Below are positions 24,726 to 36,362 of a DNA stretch of 64,000 nt, piece after piece. How positions within the stretch are numbered: position 1 is the stretch's first letter; each line of letters opens with the position of its first letter. A program made the translations under genes and the position numbers. Source of the DNA: Carallia brachiata (Eukaryota; Streptophyta; Magnoliopsida; Malpighiales; Rhizophoraceae); assembly GCA_021464245.1 (NCBI GenBank), contig JADCRB010000011.1, forward strand, positions 502,462-566,461. Reading direction: 5' to 3'. Below the pieces are notes generated by a model. That model saw only the letters and a program-made list of their open reading frames with translations, made no database searches and was not told the DNA's origin.

Positions 24726-26240
24726 CGATGCAGGCCCAGATTCAGAAATGACTACAGGCAAAAGCTGATTCGGTTCAATGACCTCTTTTCTCTTTGCCCT
24801 TGGGATATATGGACATGTTCTACTTATGGGTATTTTTACTTTGCTTACATCGAGCACAAGGAAGGAAGGGTTCACTTTATTTTATTAAATGTTCTTGATT
24901 GGGAATTATAGGATTTTAAATTTGGCAAAAATTTGGTGTTTTTTCAACTGTTTGTAGCATCGTTCGCAAAAATCTTCCTGCTACCGACATTACAAGAAAA
25001 TGGCTTGAACCATCAACCCACTTTCTTACCATCCCAGGTCTTGATAAGTAGTCATTGAGGCCTGATGCACTTTGCTCATTCAATTTTCTGAGTCAAGGGT
25101 AAATATCTTGGCGTAGGCAATAATTGCAGTCAGTTCTTGGTACTGTAATCACCAATTCAGATGCAAAAGATATATATATATATTTTTTAATGCAACCATT
25201 ATCGCAGCAAAACGTATTCCCAGTACAGGAGAGAAAAGGGTTGTGTTTTCCATCACCCAAGAAACAAAAGTAATTATACGAAGGAGAATCAAATTAAGGC
25301 TTTTGAAGAAAAATGAGACAGGTCGTTCTTGAAGCACCCTCCAGGCTGGCATTTGATATGAAATGTTTTACATAACAATTCAAACTTACCTGGCTTATGT
25401 CGTGCCAAGTAGAACCTAGCAGTCCTAATGGTCAGTGACATCTATTATTATTATTATTATTTTTGTTCTCCAGCTTGCTTTTTTTTTCATGTTACAAATG
25501 ATCATCTGAATCACTAAAATTTGAATACAAAAACAAGAAATTTTAACATATATAATATTCTAATCAATGCTAAAAAACATTAGACTTTAGCCCCATTCAA
25601 TGCATTTCTGTTCATCTTTGAAGCATATTTGAAATTTATTTATTGAGATATTTGTTAATTTTATTTTTTTGAGTAAAAATTAATTTATAATTTAATACTA
25701 TTTAAATATTATTTTTAATTTTTTTATTTAAATAGATCTCATTAATTATATAGTATAAAATTATGAGTAAATTATATTTACTTTAAAAAAAAACAAAATA
25801 AAAATTCTCATTTGTTAATAGAAACCCAAGTCCGCTGTCACAAAAGCGTGTTCTTAACATGTTCAAGGCACCGCGTGCGTGTGCCCATTGGCAACTCAGC
25901 CGGCAACATAGAACGAAATTTGACAAGTCGCCAGCAGATTGTTGGGCAATTTAACTACTATTTATTTCTTATTTATCATTATTGTCCCAACAACGTGTGC
26001 CGCGGCAATCAATTGCCTATTCACTATGGGGACAACGCAAGGACGACTCTAAAATCAATTTCTCCACACTTTCCTTGATATTTCTCTACAAATTTCCTCA
26101 CTAAATTCCCATTGGAATCTCCATTTTAAGACTCCTCTTTCTTGTCTCAAAGTCCATCCACTACTCACCCCATATTGGAATCAAAATACCTCGTGATCTC
26201 CTAAATTTCGACCCAAACTCTCTACGTCTCTCCTTCCCCC
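24726..26240. other. Spacer and promoter region of the 156-residue gene
   Basis: AT-rich spacer. 25630-25790 belongs to a dispersed AT-rich repeat family also seen at 33.3, 39.5 and 47.6 kb. 25810-26240, GC-richer, is probably the promoter and 5' leader of the downstream gene. Confidence 0.45.
25630..25790. repeat. Dispersed AT-rich repeat, copy 1
   Basis: Shares a run of words (TTTGTTAATTTTATTTTTTT, TTAATTTATAATTTAA, TATATAGTATAARATTATGA) with the copy at 33262-33415. Related copies lie at 39485-39615 (opposite orientation), 47615-47725 and more weakly 27810-27955. Probably a small non-autonomous element family; ends not defined. Confidence 0.55.
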
Positions 26241-26711
26241 ATGCCTGTAACTCAAGAAAGGGTAAAATTCACGAACCCCATCAACTCACCAATAATGGAG
26301 CATCCCCAAGAAGGAGATGATCACCTCAATTACGAATATGAAGAAGAAGACACTACGTTTTCAGGTATTGGGTGTGATTGTTTCGGCCTCTTCTCCAAAC
26401 CGCGGGGTCGAAACGACAATAGCGAAGAGAAGACTTTGCTGAACCAGAAAGGAGAAGATAGGGAAAATTGGCTTTCTGATAAACTAAAGAAAATGAAGGA
26501 GTTTTCTGAGTTATTGGCGGGGCCAAAGTGGAAGACCTTCATTAGGAAGCTGACCAAGAAACGAAAGAACAATCAATTTCAGCTTCAGTATGACCCAGAA
26601 AGCTATGCCCTCAACTTTGACTCCGGTTTAGATGGGCAAGAAGATGGATTGGCTCGCAGTTTCTCTACAAGATTTGGTTCTTCTCTTTCTGATGAAAGAG
26701 GTCGATTGTAG
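26241..26711 (+). CDS. Plant-specific 156-residue protein of unknown function ('stress-induced protein'-like)
   Basis: Single-exon ORF, ATG at 26241 to TAG. It resembles a plant family often annotated only as 'stress induced protein'. Visible features are an acidic N-terminal stretch (EYEEEDTTF, residues 32-40), a Cys-containing CDCFGLF (45-51), a basic amphipathic block WLSDKLKKMKEFSELLAGPK (77-96) continuing WKTFIRKLTKKRKN (97-110), and the family signature QYDPESYALNFD (116-127). It ends in a Ser-rich tail. There is no signal peptide or transmembrane segment. Codon use and GC content stand out from the flanks, which supports a real gene. Molecular function unknown. Confidence 0.85.
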   Translation: MPVTQERVKFTNPINSPIMEHPQEGDDHLNYEYEEEDTTFSGIGCDCFGLFSKPRGRNDNSEEKTLLNQKGEDRENWLSDKLKKMKEFSELLAGPKWKTFIRKLTKKRKNNQFQLQYDPESYALNFDSGLDGQEDGLARSFSTRFGSSLSDERGRL

Positions 26712-28406
26712 TTCTTGGACTTTGATCGTGTTCGGCAGCTGGTTTTTTCCATTTTTTTTTTCTTTTTCCTTCTGAAATTCTTTTCCGTATATATAAACTT
26801 ATGGTTTGTTAATTCCATGTCAATCTTATATCAATTAGTTTTGGTACTAATGTGTTCTTTTTGTTTGTGTTTTCATACAAAAGGAAGTTAATTCTTGCCA
26901 ATTTCTCTAATTCATTCTCATTTTCCACGGAATCGCAGAATAAAAATGTAGCATTGGAGGGGCCGCTGGTGAGACCATTTGCATTATAAATTTACATCGC
27001 AGTCTATGGATTATTGAAGTGAATGGGAAGGCAAGGCTAAAATTTACATTTAGGTCCCAATAATATGGTTTTGAGAAAGAAACTAACGCAAACTTTGCAT
27101 GCTTTTTTTTTTTTTTTTGTTTTTTCGAATATTGAAAACATTTAGGCCCAGGGATGAATTATGATGGATGGTTGGTACACAATCTCATATGAATAATTAA
27201 TCTACCATGAATAATTTTGGGTGACTTACTGTAGTAGGTTAGATCTAGATGCCCTCGTAAGAAATATTAAATTTTGTATTGTATTTCTCCTATTATGTAA
27301 TTCTGCAACAAAATTGCCTTCAATCATCAAAGATGTCGCTGAAAACAATTGAGCAGAATCTTGTCACTGCTAGATATCCTCTCACTAGTTATATATGCGA
27401 GTTCCAATTTTTGGAGCAAACACTCAGGAAAATAATTCAAGAAAAGCACGCAATTGATGCTGAAATGCATCCTTCCAAGTTTTGGCCACCGGAAAATTTA
27501 GCCAAAAATATATTTTTTTCAAAAAAAAAGAAGAAGACATGTAATAAAAATAAAATAAAATAAGGAATTAAAGTTAAAACACTCCATACCCTTTTTTTTT
27601 CCGAACCTCAAAACTTATTTTCTTGAAAATCGATGATGGAGGCCACGACCAAACGACATACTACGGAGGGCGGCCCAGGTGGCTAGACTTCAGGGATGAT
27701 GTCATCGGAGGACAGGACGGCCAGAGTTGGCGTGCTCTCAATAGTCAACGTTGGCGAGGAAAAAAAAATTGATGAAGCAAATTACGTAATATTAAAAAAT
27801 TAGGAAGATTTTTAATTTAATTCATATTTTTTAATAAATATAATTTATTTATAGTTTTATATTATATAATTATTATGATTTATTTAAAATAAAAAATAAA
27901 AATAAATTATATGGTGTGAGATGATAAATGAATTTTATTTATTAAAAAAATATAAAATTAACAAGTATATCAAATTAATTATCATAATACCCAACTAGTG
28001 ATGATTAGGTTTCTCCTCTGGTATTTATTTAGATTTTAGTTTTCTTGTTATCGTCTGTCCTTAAATAAAATGATATTTATACTTAGGTGTGATATTTGAT
28101 TTCAAACTTATTAACAATTTGGTTTGACATAAGGAGTGATTATATATGTGATAATTAACTATATTCAATATATTTTTTAAATAAAAAATTATTTATCATG
28201 AACCAACTCAAATTTTGCTTGCCGCACACCCGATTTATGAAATTATGAGTGGGTTTGATAGATAGATGGGCTCCATTTGAAATAAGACTCTTTAAAAAAA
28301 AATATATCGCAAGCCGCACTAATTTTAATGGCTTAACAACGATCAGGACTCTCTGCAATTTAGGCCCAATTGTCTTTACCTGTTTTCTTGTTTTGTATTA
28401 AGTAAC

Positions 28407-28449
28407 TGTATGGTTTTTTTTTTCCTTTGGGGTCAATATTTGTATGGTT
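28407..28449 (-). mobile_element. Micro-retroposon (minus strand) with 9-bp direct repeats
   Basis: TGTATGGTT at 28407-28415 and 28441-28449. The insert on the minus strand is AATATTGACCCCAAAGG followed by A8. Confidence 0.5.
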
Positions 28450-28989
28450 AAACGGTTTTAATTTCATGTGATTTATCTCTTCTGCATTTTACTTCTTTAT
28501 TATTTAGATTTACACTATAAAGTTCCTCTGGTTTTTAATCTTGGGAATTGAATTCTTTCATCAAAATTCATTAATTTTAATTTTTTTTCAAACGTAAAAA
28601 GTTTATAAAATTCAAATATGATGAAAATTTGTTTTTTTGACTCATCATGATTATTTTTTTAAAACTTTTTAGAATTTATAATTTTTGAATTTTATGGGTT
28701 CAATAACCAGTTTTTCTAACTCTAACAAAATTGTGAATTTTCCAAAGTCATGTTATATTTATTAATTTATGTAAAATTATTATTTTAGATAATAACCCAA
28801 ATTAATAACTATAACCTTCTTATAGTGTAAATTAAAATTACAAAAAAGTAAAATATAGAAGACATATACAACAAAGAGATTAGATACATTTAACACATAT
28901 TTATAGGTTTTTTCAACGAACGACAAGTATGCTTACCCACAAGCCAACGTTCACCACGATAACGATGCTTGCATTCTTCTTAAGCCGCC

Positions 28990-29166
28990 GCTCGCTGAGG
29001 TTTTGATCTCCCAAACAGGCCGAGGGCGTATAAATGGGCCGCTGGTGTTTTATAAATGGACTTTCGTTGACTTTAGCAACCTTCATGGCCTAGGGGTTTG
29101 ATTGTGTAATCTTTTGTTTCATGTTTTAGGCTTCGGTCCTCCCTTTCGACCAAAAAAAAAAAAAAA
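28990..29166 (+). mobile_element. LINE-type 3' terminus with poly-A
   Basis: Non-coding sequence ending CTTCGGTCCTCCCTTTCGACC plus 15 A (29152-29166), the type of 3' UTR end found on plant L1-like LINEs. The 5' limit and target duplication were not found, so the start is approximate. Confidence 0.5.
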
Positions 29167-29414
29167 TGCTCAACCACCATAATCTCGTATAGGAAGTTGA
29201 ACCATTTTTCGATTTGTGCGTGTCATCCTTACGCAAGGACCATACTAAATCTTCTCTTGTCTTGACCTCTATCGCAGCCTCCTAAAGAAGCTCTTTCCTT
29301 CCTAAAGCAGGATATCTTCGGTGTGAGGTGGCCTCGGTTGATGGCCACAGAAGCTGTAGGATAGTTGTCTTTATGTAATCAGGCCTAGGCCTTCCTTTTT
29401 GACGAAAAAAAAAA
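29167..29414 (+). mobile_element. Second LINE-type 3' terminus with poly-A
   Basis: Ends GGCCTAGGCCTTCCTTTTTGACG plus ten A, closely parallel to the tail just upstream. Two such tails within 250 bp suggest nested or successive insertions. 5' limit uncertain. Confidence 0.45.
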
Positions 29415-29873
29415 GCCTCGTTTAGGAAACTTCATAAGACGTTTGCTGGACTCCTTTTAGGGTTGATTTGGCATATTGAAAGGATTTCCATTGCAATTTT
29501 TCGGTTTATACTGTAAACGAGTCAATCTGAGTTTTGCAACAATTTGATTTTAGTATTGAGTCAAGATTAATATTAAATGAAAATCAAGAAACAGTTTATT
29601 TTGATTGTTTTGTTTCCGCATTTATTCAAAAAATAACAAATTGTCAACTTTTTATAACTACATTGGTGAACAGAATAACAAAAAATGAAATATATTCTAT
29701 TGCTTCATTTTCTTTTGTTACACAAAAGATATATGTAATTGTAAAAAATTAACAGTTTATTACTTTTCTAATACAAATTAGGATAAAACAATTGTGACAT
29801 TTTGTTTGGCTCTAAAACTTTTCCATGAAAATTATGGTAGATTTTAAAAAAAATGCATTGAAAATTGTAAATC

Positions 29874-29915
29874 TTGATAAACCATTTTTTTTTTTTGACC
29901 AAATTGATAAACCAT
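29874..29915 (-). mobile_element. Micro-retroposon (minus strand): TTTGGTC plus A11, 12-bp repeats
   Basis: TTGATAAACCAT at 29874-29885 and 29904-29915. The insert on the minus strand is TTTGGTC followed by 11 A. Confidence 0.6.
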
Positions 29916-30468
29916 ATATTAATGTTCTACATTGAAAATTATGGGTGGCCCTTTGATCGGGCAACGCGAGCAGGCCAGCATCCTCATTTCATGGGCCTTA
30001 ATGTTAAATATTAAATATTTGAATAATTCAAATAGTTTTTAATGTTGATTATATTATAACTACAAAAAGTTAGACTAAATTTTGTAACATCTTGGGTGCA
30101 AACAAACTGTGAGAATCGATTGTATTTTCCTAAGATAAAAAGATCAGCGAGTTAATTATGCTTTTTGAAAATAAAAACATAATTAGTTCGGCTTCAAACA
30201 TTCAGTTATTCACACCTTTTATAGCATGAAAATTCAACTAGTTTAATAGTATTTATTTATGAAATTTGAAAACTAGCCGTTAGACATAAAAAGAGACAGT
30301 ACTTTTAAGATTTAATGGGCGTGAGATTTATGCATAATATGCATGAAACTCTGCGAGTTTTTGAAATTTAAATTTCCATTTTCTTAGTCTTAAGAGTTCT
30401 TGGTTGATTGTTGATCCTGTAACTAATAACCTTCCAACCCATGACCCAAGAAGGGCATGGCAAATGAA

Positions 30469-30990
30469 TTTTTTGGTACATCAAACAATATAAAAGTAAA
30501 AAACTAACAGGAAACATAACTAAGGTTGAGAGAAGACAGTCTTGTTCCTGTCGCTGTCAAGAAGCAACCGTTGATCTGGGGGAGGTATATTCAAAAGCAC
30601 CTCATTGCTAGTAATTTGAACACCAAATTTGACAAGGAAATCAGCACATGCATTCCCTTTTCTGAAAAGTGAGACAACCGAAACCTGTCAACAACGTGCA
30701 CACAAGCTTATAATATATTCGAGTAATGTGGCAAGTGGATGAATCGAAGCTACACTTGTAGTGATCAGTCCTAAGGCTTCCAAGGAATCAGTTTTGAGAA
30801 GGACTTGCTGGTGACTCAATTCCCACGCCAACTTAAGTTCTCGTCCAATGCCAAGTAATTCTGCAACCATGTTAGAGCAAATCCCTAGAGAACCCAAGAA
30901 GCCAGTAAGCCATATTCCGCCGCTATTTCACAACAAGCCCCCAAAGCCAGCCGGCTCAGAATTAGCTACAGCACTTGCCATCAAGACAAG
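30469..30990 (-). mobile_element. Degenerate LINE RNase H domain (pseudogene)
   Basis: On the minus strand the frame reads NSEPAGFGGLL-stop-NSGGIWLTGF, then MVAELLGIGRELKLAWELSH, LLKTDSLEALGLI, ARC-stop-QVSVVSLFRK and GNACADFLVKFG, ending in a PPP motif. This is the RNase H fold with E of AELL, D of KTDS and the terminal GNxxAD motif. Two TGA stops replace expected Arg (CGA) and Trp (TGG) codons, so it is dead. A short 3' end GATGTACC plus six A is reached at about 30469. Different in sequence from the LINE at 23.9 kb. Confidence 0.8.
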
Positions 30991-31688
30991 GGAAGGGTGG
31001 TTAAATTTAAAATTATACCTTATAAAGTCTTAAAAAATAACTAAATACTAAAAAAAATTCGGTAATGGTTATTAATTTGTTTAAAAGAGATTTTCTAATG
31101 TAATAAATGGTATGCAAACAGAAAATCAAGCACAGCGGCTTTTGCATTAAAACTAGATTCCATCTGTCTTTTCACATCTTTAATGAATTAATTTTTTTAG
31201 CAAATAATAAAAAAACCTCAGCCATTTGGGATTATAGCCGTTGGGGATTTCTTTGAAAAAGTAGCCGTTGTAGCTTTATAGTAGATTTGATTTCTATTAT
31301 AATAACAGATTTTTTTTTTTAAGCAACCGTTGAGATCTCTACTTCTAATATCATATAACATAAAGGTCAACGATAATTTCCGCTGTCATTTTACGTTTTT
31401 GCGTAATTGCCGAACAAAAATTACCCAAGTCGGTTTCCGGTCATTTGTTCCCTGTATTGAAATTAAATTATTAGCAACGGTTCGAAAAATTTTTAAACGG
31501 TAACAAAATCAACAAAAGAATAAAATTAACCAAATCATCGTCAGCAGTTATGGATTAACATTGTCAATTTGACTATGTTTAAATTTCCACATTAACAGTC
31601 TGATAAGATTTGAAAGTGAGTGAGAAATAAACTTGCGAGAAAAAAATAGTGAAAAATAAGATAATTTGCTTGATAATAAATATATTTT

Positions 31689-32118
31689 GGGTTAATTTTA
31701 AAAAAAATTACCACTTTTACACTTTTAACAAATCTAGAATAACTTTTACAAATTTACAAATCTAATACAATTCAATTATTTTTTAACAAATCTAGCACAA
31801 CCTTTAAAAATTTATAAATTTAACACAGTTCAATTATTTTTTAACAAATTTAGCACGCTGTCAGTTAAAAATAACTAGTTAAAAGTAACTGAGTCTCTTA
31901 ATATATATATATGACACGTCTACGTCTAAATTAATACAGTTTAAAATTTCAAAATGTCATATGTGCATATGTGTATACTGAGAGATTCGATTATTTTTAA
32001 CTGACAACGTGTTAGATTTGTTAGAAAATAATTAAACTGTGTTAAATTTGTTAGTTTTTAAAAATTGTGTTAATTTGTAAAAAAGAGTAAAGGTAGTGAT
32101 ATTTTTTAATATTAACCC
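31689..32118. mobile_element. Mutator-type foldback MITE, 430 bp, 9-bp target duplication
   Basis: Starts GGGTTAATTTTAAAAAAAAT and ends in its imperfect inverted copy (TTAATATTAACCC). The two halves are inverted repeats over nearly the whole length (words such as TTTAACACAGTTYAATTATTTT appear in both orientations). ATATATTTT flanks both sides (31680-31688 and 32119-32127). Long terminal inverted repeats with a 9-bp duplication are diagnostic of MULE-derived MITEs. Non-coding. Confidence 0.8.
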
Positions 32119-32528
32119 ATATATTTTTTAGCTTCAATAATATTAAATAGTCAGTTTAATTTTGATCATGTTTCAGTTTCCAAAACTGCAACTAAATCGT
32201 AAAATTATGTTGATTAAATTACAAACTATAACTAATATATTTTCGTCTGATTTTTATAGTTTTGATTTAATAAAGTTGATTGGGTTAAGTGGATTGGACA
32301 TTTTCAAAATATCCTACCAAAAGGGGTGACGTTAAAAGGTTTCTCGAACCATTAGACTTCCTTGACCAGGAAGAAGGCAGTCGGTTTGATTTCCAAGAAC
32401 AAGGGTCATTCTCAAGAACAAGGATCAACAATAGACTGAATTTTTTGCATCATAATTGCAATTTACAGGCACGTAGATGCAAGTATGCTTCTGTAAGAAT
32501 TTTTTTTAGATCATCATGAAAACCAAAC

Positions 32529-32580
32529 GCTTCTTACTTCATAAAAAAAAAAACTTAAAAGAAAAAAAGCTTCTTACTTC
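32529..32580 (+). mobile_element. A-rich microinsertion with perfect 12-bp direct repeats
   Basis: GCTTCTTACTTC at 32529-32540 and 32569-32580, separated by 28 bases that are almost all A. Fits the micro-retroposon pattern, though without the ACC end. Confidence 0.4.
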
Positions 32581-32641
32581 CTAAAAAATTTTCTTGTGGA
32601 CATTAGTCTTATCGATCCTCGCCATACATGCATAGGACGAT

Positions 32642-32953
32642 TCACCACCTAAAATGCTGATCTGTTATACTGTTTACAATTGATGAATTTCCCTTACATA
32701 GAACATAAGACTGAGAAAAGAATTGGGAATCAGCTGTCATGGACAAGGAACAATTATTTATCGTAACTCCTTTTTTCGTTGGGATTGATAAATTTCTATT
32801 TTTGTGGCAAGCATTCGAACATGCACCTTTTACATTGTGCAGAGCGCAGTTGCAGTAACGGTGGTGTGGCCTTCGCTCAACCTCTGTGTCATATATTGAT
32901 AAGCTTCCATCAAAGACCCGCTGAAACATGGTGGCAGCTGCTCCAGCCTCCAT
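32642..32953 (-). CDS. Array copy A: Cys/His-rich small protein (RRPYHRxCxCALH family), intact
   Basis: Single-exon 103-residue ORF, ATG at 32953. N terminus MEAGAAATMFQRVFDGSLSI, then the family core ERRPHHRYCNCALHNVKGAC (residues 26-45) followed by SNACHKNRNLS. A second conserved block, NNCSLSMTADSQFFSQS, lies towards the C terminus. The core C-x-C-x2-H-x5-C-x3-C-H with an upstream H-H could bind a metal, but no named domain is recognised. No signal peptide or membrane segment. A TATA box (minus strand of 33011-33018) lies about 60 bp upstream, with a GA-rich leader between. First of five same-strand paralogues. Confidence 0.75.
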   Translation of the reverse strand: MEAGAAATMFQRVFDGSLSIYDTEVERRPHHRYCNCALHNVKGACSNACHKNRNLSIPTKKGVTINNCSLSMTADSQFFSQSYVLCKGNSSIVNSITDQHFRW

Positions 32954-32992
32954 TTCTATTCTCTCCCTTTTGTGCTCCCTCTCTCTCTCGGC

Positions 32993-33019
32993 TGCATTCT
33001 TTACTCGATGTTTATATAG
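32993..33019 (-). promoter_or_regulatory. Conserved core promoter/leader block of array copy A
   Basis: Read on the minus strand this is a TATATAAACATCGAGTAAAG-like block. It is matched upstream of copies B (36601-36626) and C (41671-41689). A GA-rich leader follows before the start codon. Proposed TATA box and transcription start region. Confidence 0.6.
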
Positions 33020-33225
33020 TGGGGGCTAGTAGTGTCTGCGACCGCTGGAATTGGAACAACCTAAGGCGAAATTTCCTCGCAAATTTCTAAGTCCATTTGG
33101 CCTGATTTCGTTCCGAAGTAGTTGGACGAAAAAACAAAAACCGTTTAACGAACTGTGTTAGCAGAATCGTTGTTCTCTAGATCCTTGTCCACGTGTTTCG
33201 GCTCTCTCTCTCTCTCTCTCTCCCT

Positions 33226-33228
33226 ACA

Positions 33229-33264
<36 letters not shown>

Positions 33265-33601
33265 GTATTTGTTAATTTTATTTTTTTTTATAAATAAAAT
33301 TAATTTATAATTTAACACAATTTAAATATTAATTTTAATTTTTTTTATTTAAGTGGACCTTACATATTATATAGTATAAGATTATGAGTAAGTTACACTC
33401 ACTTAAAAAAATGAGTCAAAATAAAATTTACATATATGATATTTGTTATAAATAATTATTTTTTATATTTATTAATTAAAAATTAATATATCAACACATT
33501 TTTAATAAATTTATAATATATTTAATTTTTAACTTTAATAATTAATTAATACGTATAACGTATAAATAACTAAAAATTATAAAAATAATTGTCACTAATA
33601 A

Positions 33602-33640
<39 letters not shown>
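33226..33640. repeat. (AT)n tracts flanking a dispersed AT-rich repeat copy
   Basis: (TA)n at about 33232-33260 and again at 33604-33641 bracket a copy of the AT-rich family (33262-33415). A CT tract (33200-33220) precedes it. No gene. Confidence 0.75.
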
Positions 33641-33641
<1 letters not shown>

Positions 33642-33645
<4 letters not shown>

Positions 33646-33860
33646 CGGGTAATAGGCGGTTTCAAAGGGCTCCATATATATATATATATCTAGGGAGGCG
33701 GCTTTCCAGACCGAGAAAACCAACACCACCCGCCGCGCCCCACACCAACACCCCCCCCCCCCCCCCCAAAAACCCCCCCGGGGGGGGCGTCCCCATGCGA
33801 GGCGGTTACAGGTGGCTCCCCCTTCCAAAAGGGAGCAATATTGGAGGACCTAACACCTCC
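33642..33860. other. GC-rich island with C17 and C7G8 homopolymers
   Basis: About 200 bp of unusually GC-rich sequence in AT-rich surroundings: C17 at 33751-33767, C7 at 33773-33779 directly followed by G8 at 33780-33787, then GGCTCCCCCTTCCAAAAGGG and a GGAGG...CCTCC hairpin (33842-33861). The G/C runs could form G-quadruplex/i-motif structures. No convincing ORF. May be a foreign insertion or assembly artefact. Confidence 0.6.
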
Positions 33861-33861
33861 G

Positions 33862-36362
33862 TCAAAAATCTTTTGTCGTTTGTACAACGCGGAAAAAGAC
33901 ACGATAATTTTTGTGTATTTGACACAAGAAAGAAGCACTGCCCAACAAAGCGAAAGCGAATTTTGTTTGTGAAATTCTAGGTTGCGCTTGTTACTTGTAA
34001 TTTATTTCAAACAGCTCAGATGAATTTAATAACTAACTCTATTACTAAAAATTGTGGCTAGTAGTCTTTACTTTTAACTCTTTACTTGAAAGTTGCAAAG
34101 TATTCGGTTTAATTGACTGCATTTCCTTTTACTCGTTATTTGTTTTAATTTTTTTTTTTTTGAAGGTAAGCACAATGAACCGAATTCATAAATTAGATTG
34201 TCCTAGAATTTAATTAACGGTGGGTTTCGATTTAATTATTATACTTATTTTGTTTCAATTGTGTCCTTTAATTTAACTATTGTTTGTATTTTCATCTTTA
34301 CCAGTGATTTTCATTTATATTTAAAAAAATGTAAAAATGTAGAATGCGATCTTATTACTTTATGAAGTCGCTCTTGTTTTCGCTATCAATTATTGGTTGA
34401 GTGACCCTTCGACATTACTTTCATTTTAAAAAATTGTATTTAAGACAGACAATAAAGTTATAGAAATGAAACGAAAGTTTTGCGGTTACCATGATGATTA
34501 TTCATTAGATTTAAAAGAAATATTGAAGTAATTAACGAATTTTACAATAGAAGTGTAACAATGAAAAGAGTTAAATTAAAGGACACAATATCACATATAA
34601 AATACAAAGATAAACCGTTACTCAAACGGATTAAATTAATAATGAATTTGGCTACCTGGGGATTGTTAAAACAGGAATGTAATTTGGAATATGAAATTGA
34701 AACTGTAATATGTAGACTGTTTCAATTTGTATGTCAGATACTACTTTTTTAGGTAATATTTGTACTTCAATTTTACACTAGAGTTTACATGAATTCCTCT
34801 TAAAATAAAATAAAGCTATTGATTGTACTTGTACATGTAATATTGTTAGTATTATTTGTGATTTTTCTTTAAGAGTAATTATATTTGGACAGTTAAAGTT
34901 TAACTGTTCAGACACAACTAATTTAATTATTACATAAATTAATTAATTAAAAAATAATTATTACGTGCCATGTGCAAGTGTTTAAGTGCACTATGAAAGT
35001 GTCTATGCATTGTGTGTGCACGTTACACTTTTCTATAGTCTTTCTTTAGGCCAACTATATCTATATCAAGTGTTTTCATTTATAAAACTTTTAAAATCTT
35101 TTTTTGTTTTTTCATGTGTGATTCTTTCATTTTCCTTCTATTTGTCCAGGGATGTCAAAGACAGAAAATTCCATGTGAAAGCGGGAAAAAAAAAAAAAAA
35201 CGATTGAAGAAGCGTGACAAAATTGCATTGAAGACTGTTAAATCAAAGTCAAAGCCATCATGCTTCGGAATCTCAAGCTCCTTTCGTCTTTTCGATGCAT
35301 AATCGCAAATATGAGCACTCCTTTGTCTTGTGTCGAATTAAATTTTCTAACTTGTGGTTGAAAATCAACGGTGACATGTTTTTGCATTTGCTGTATCATC
35401 GTGAATTGATAACATCCAGCTCAACAACGATCAAGAAATACGTTAAATTGCGGGACCAAATCTGGGGCCGTGGACTTCGTTAATTAGGTTGACTATTAAT
35501 CTGGACTGAATCGTTCATTACAATAATGCTTTAAAACTGAGAGAGGCGCCGAGGGGTGGTAGCAAGTTTGGTTTTTGCCACTACATAAGAACGTGATGTT
35601 TATATTTGGAAAGGTATTTTTATTAATTATTGTGTGATATTTTTAGTTTAATAAAATAAAATTTAGTTAATTAGACTCTTTTTAACAGTAGCATGAGAGC
35701 ATGGTTTCAAAATTTTATTCATATATATATGCGGCAAACAGATATTTATTTATCCCAACCCATGTTTTTTTCTAGTTTGTTTTACTTGGATTAGAAGGCC
35801 AATTAACTAAGGAAAATGTTACAGTATCGAAAGAAAATTACTCGAACATTTTGTCCGAACAAACGTTGGGCAATGCCCAGCAGCAATCATCACGAAGAAC
35901 CAGGCAAGTTTAAAAAACTTACCAATGGCCTTGATCGCGATCCACTGACCAAACTCGAGGTAAGGGTTCAAGGGCTGATACCACAAGAAGAAAATTTAAA
36001 AAACTGAAAATAAGAAGGAAAAGCAAACATGAATTTCTAATTTAATTCATTTTTTTATAAATATAAATTATTCATAATTTTATATAACAAAATAAGTAAA
36101 TTTACGGAAATAAAAGATGATAAAATAGATTTATGTAGTATACAATATAAAATAATTTCTACTTTCTAGCAGTTTGCCTAGATTAATGTTCTTATTAATC
36201 AAGGATTAACTGCTTAAGATGCATGTAATTAACCTACAGATGCTCTGTTTACAACTGACGGACGACACAGAACAGAAGATTGGGAAGAAAATTTGGAAGT
36301 GTTCAAGGACAAGGGACAATCACTCCTTATGTCCTGCTTCTTGGGAAAATTATGTGTTCTTT
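33862..36362. other. Spacer between array copies A and B
   Basis: Contains sequence at 33930-34020 (CTGCCCAACAAAGCGAAAGC and onward) that recurs upstream of copy B at about 37420-37500, so it belongs to the duplicated unit. The rest is AT-rich, with an AT-rich-family relative at about 36030-36170. No gene seen. Confidence 0.45.

Larger units (their letters stand above)
26712..30468. other. Gene-poor AT-rich spacer with LINE tails
   Basis: No gene visible. Contains two LINE-type 3' ends with poly-A (29152-29166 and 29405-29414), micro-retroposons at 28407-28449 and 29874-29915, and an AT-rich dispersed-repeat relative at about 27810-27955. The open frame at 27279-27563 has no recognisable features. 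Confidence 0.5.

Noticed and set aside
24492..24911. Whole 139-codon frame as an intact kinase-related gene
   Set aside because: Only about 50 residues match a kinase end; the upstream part is a poly-G run and there are no other kinase exons.
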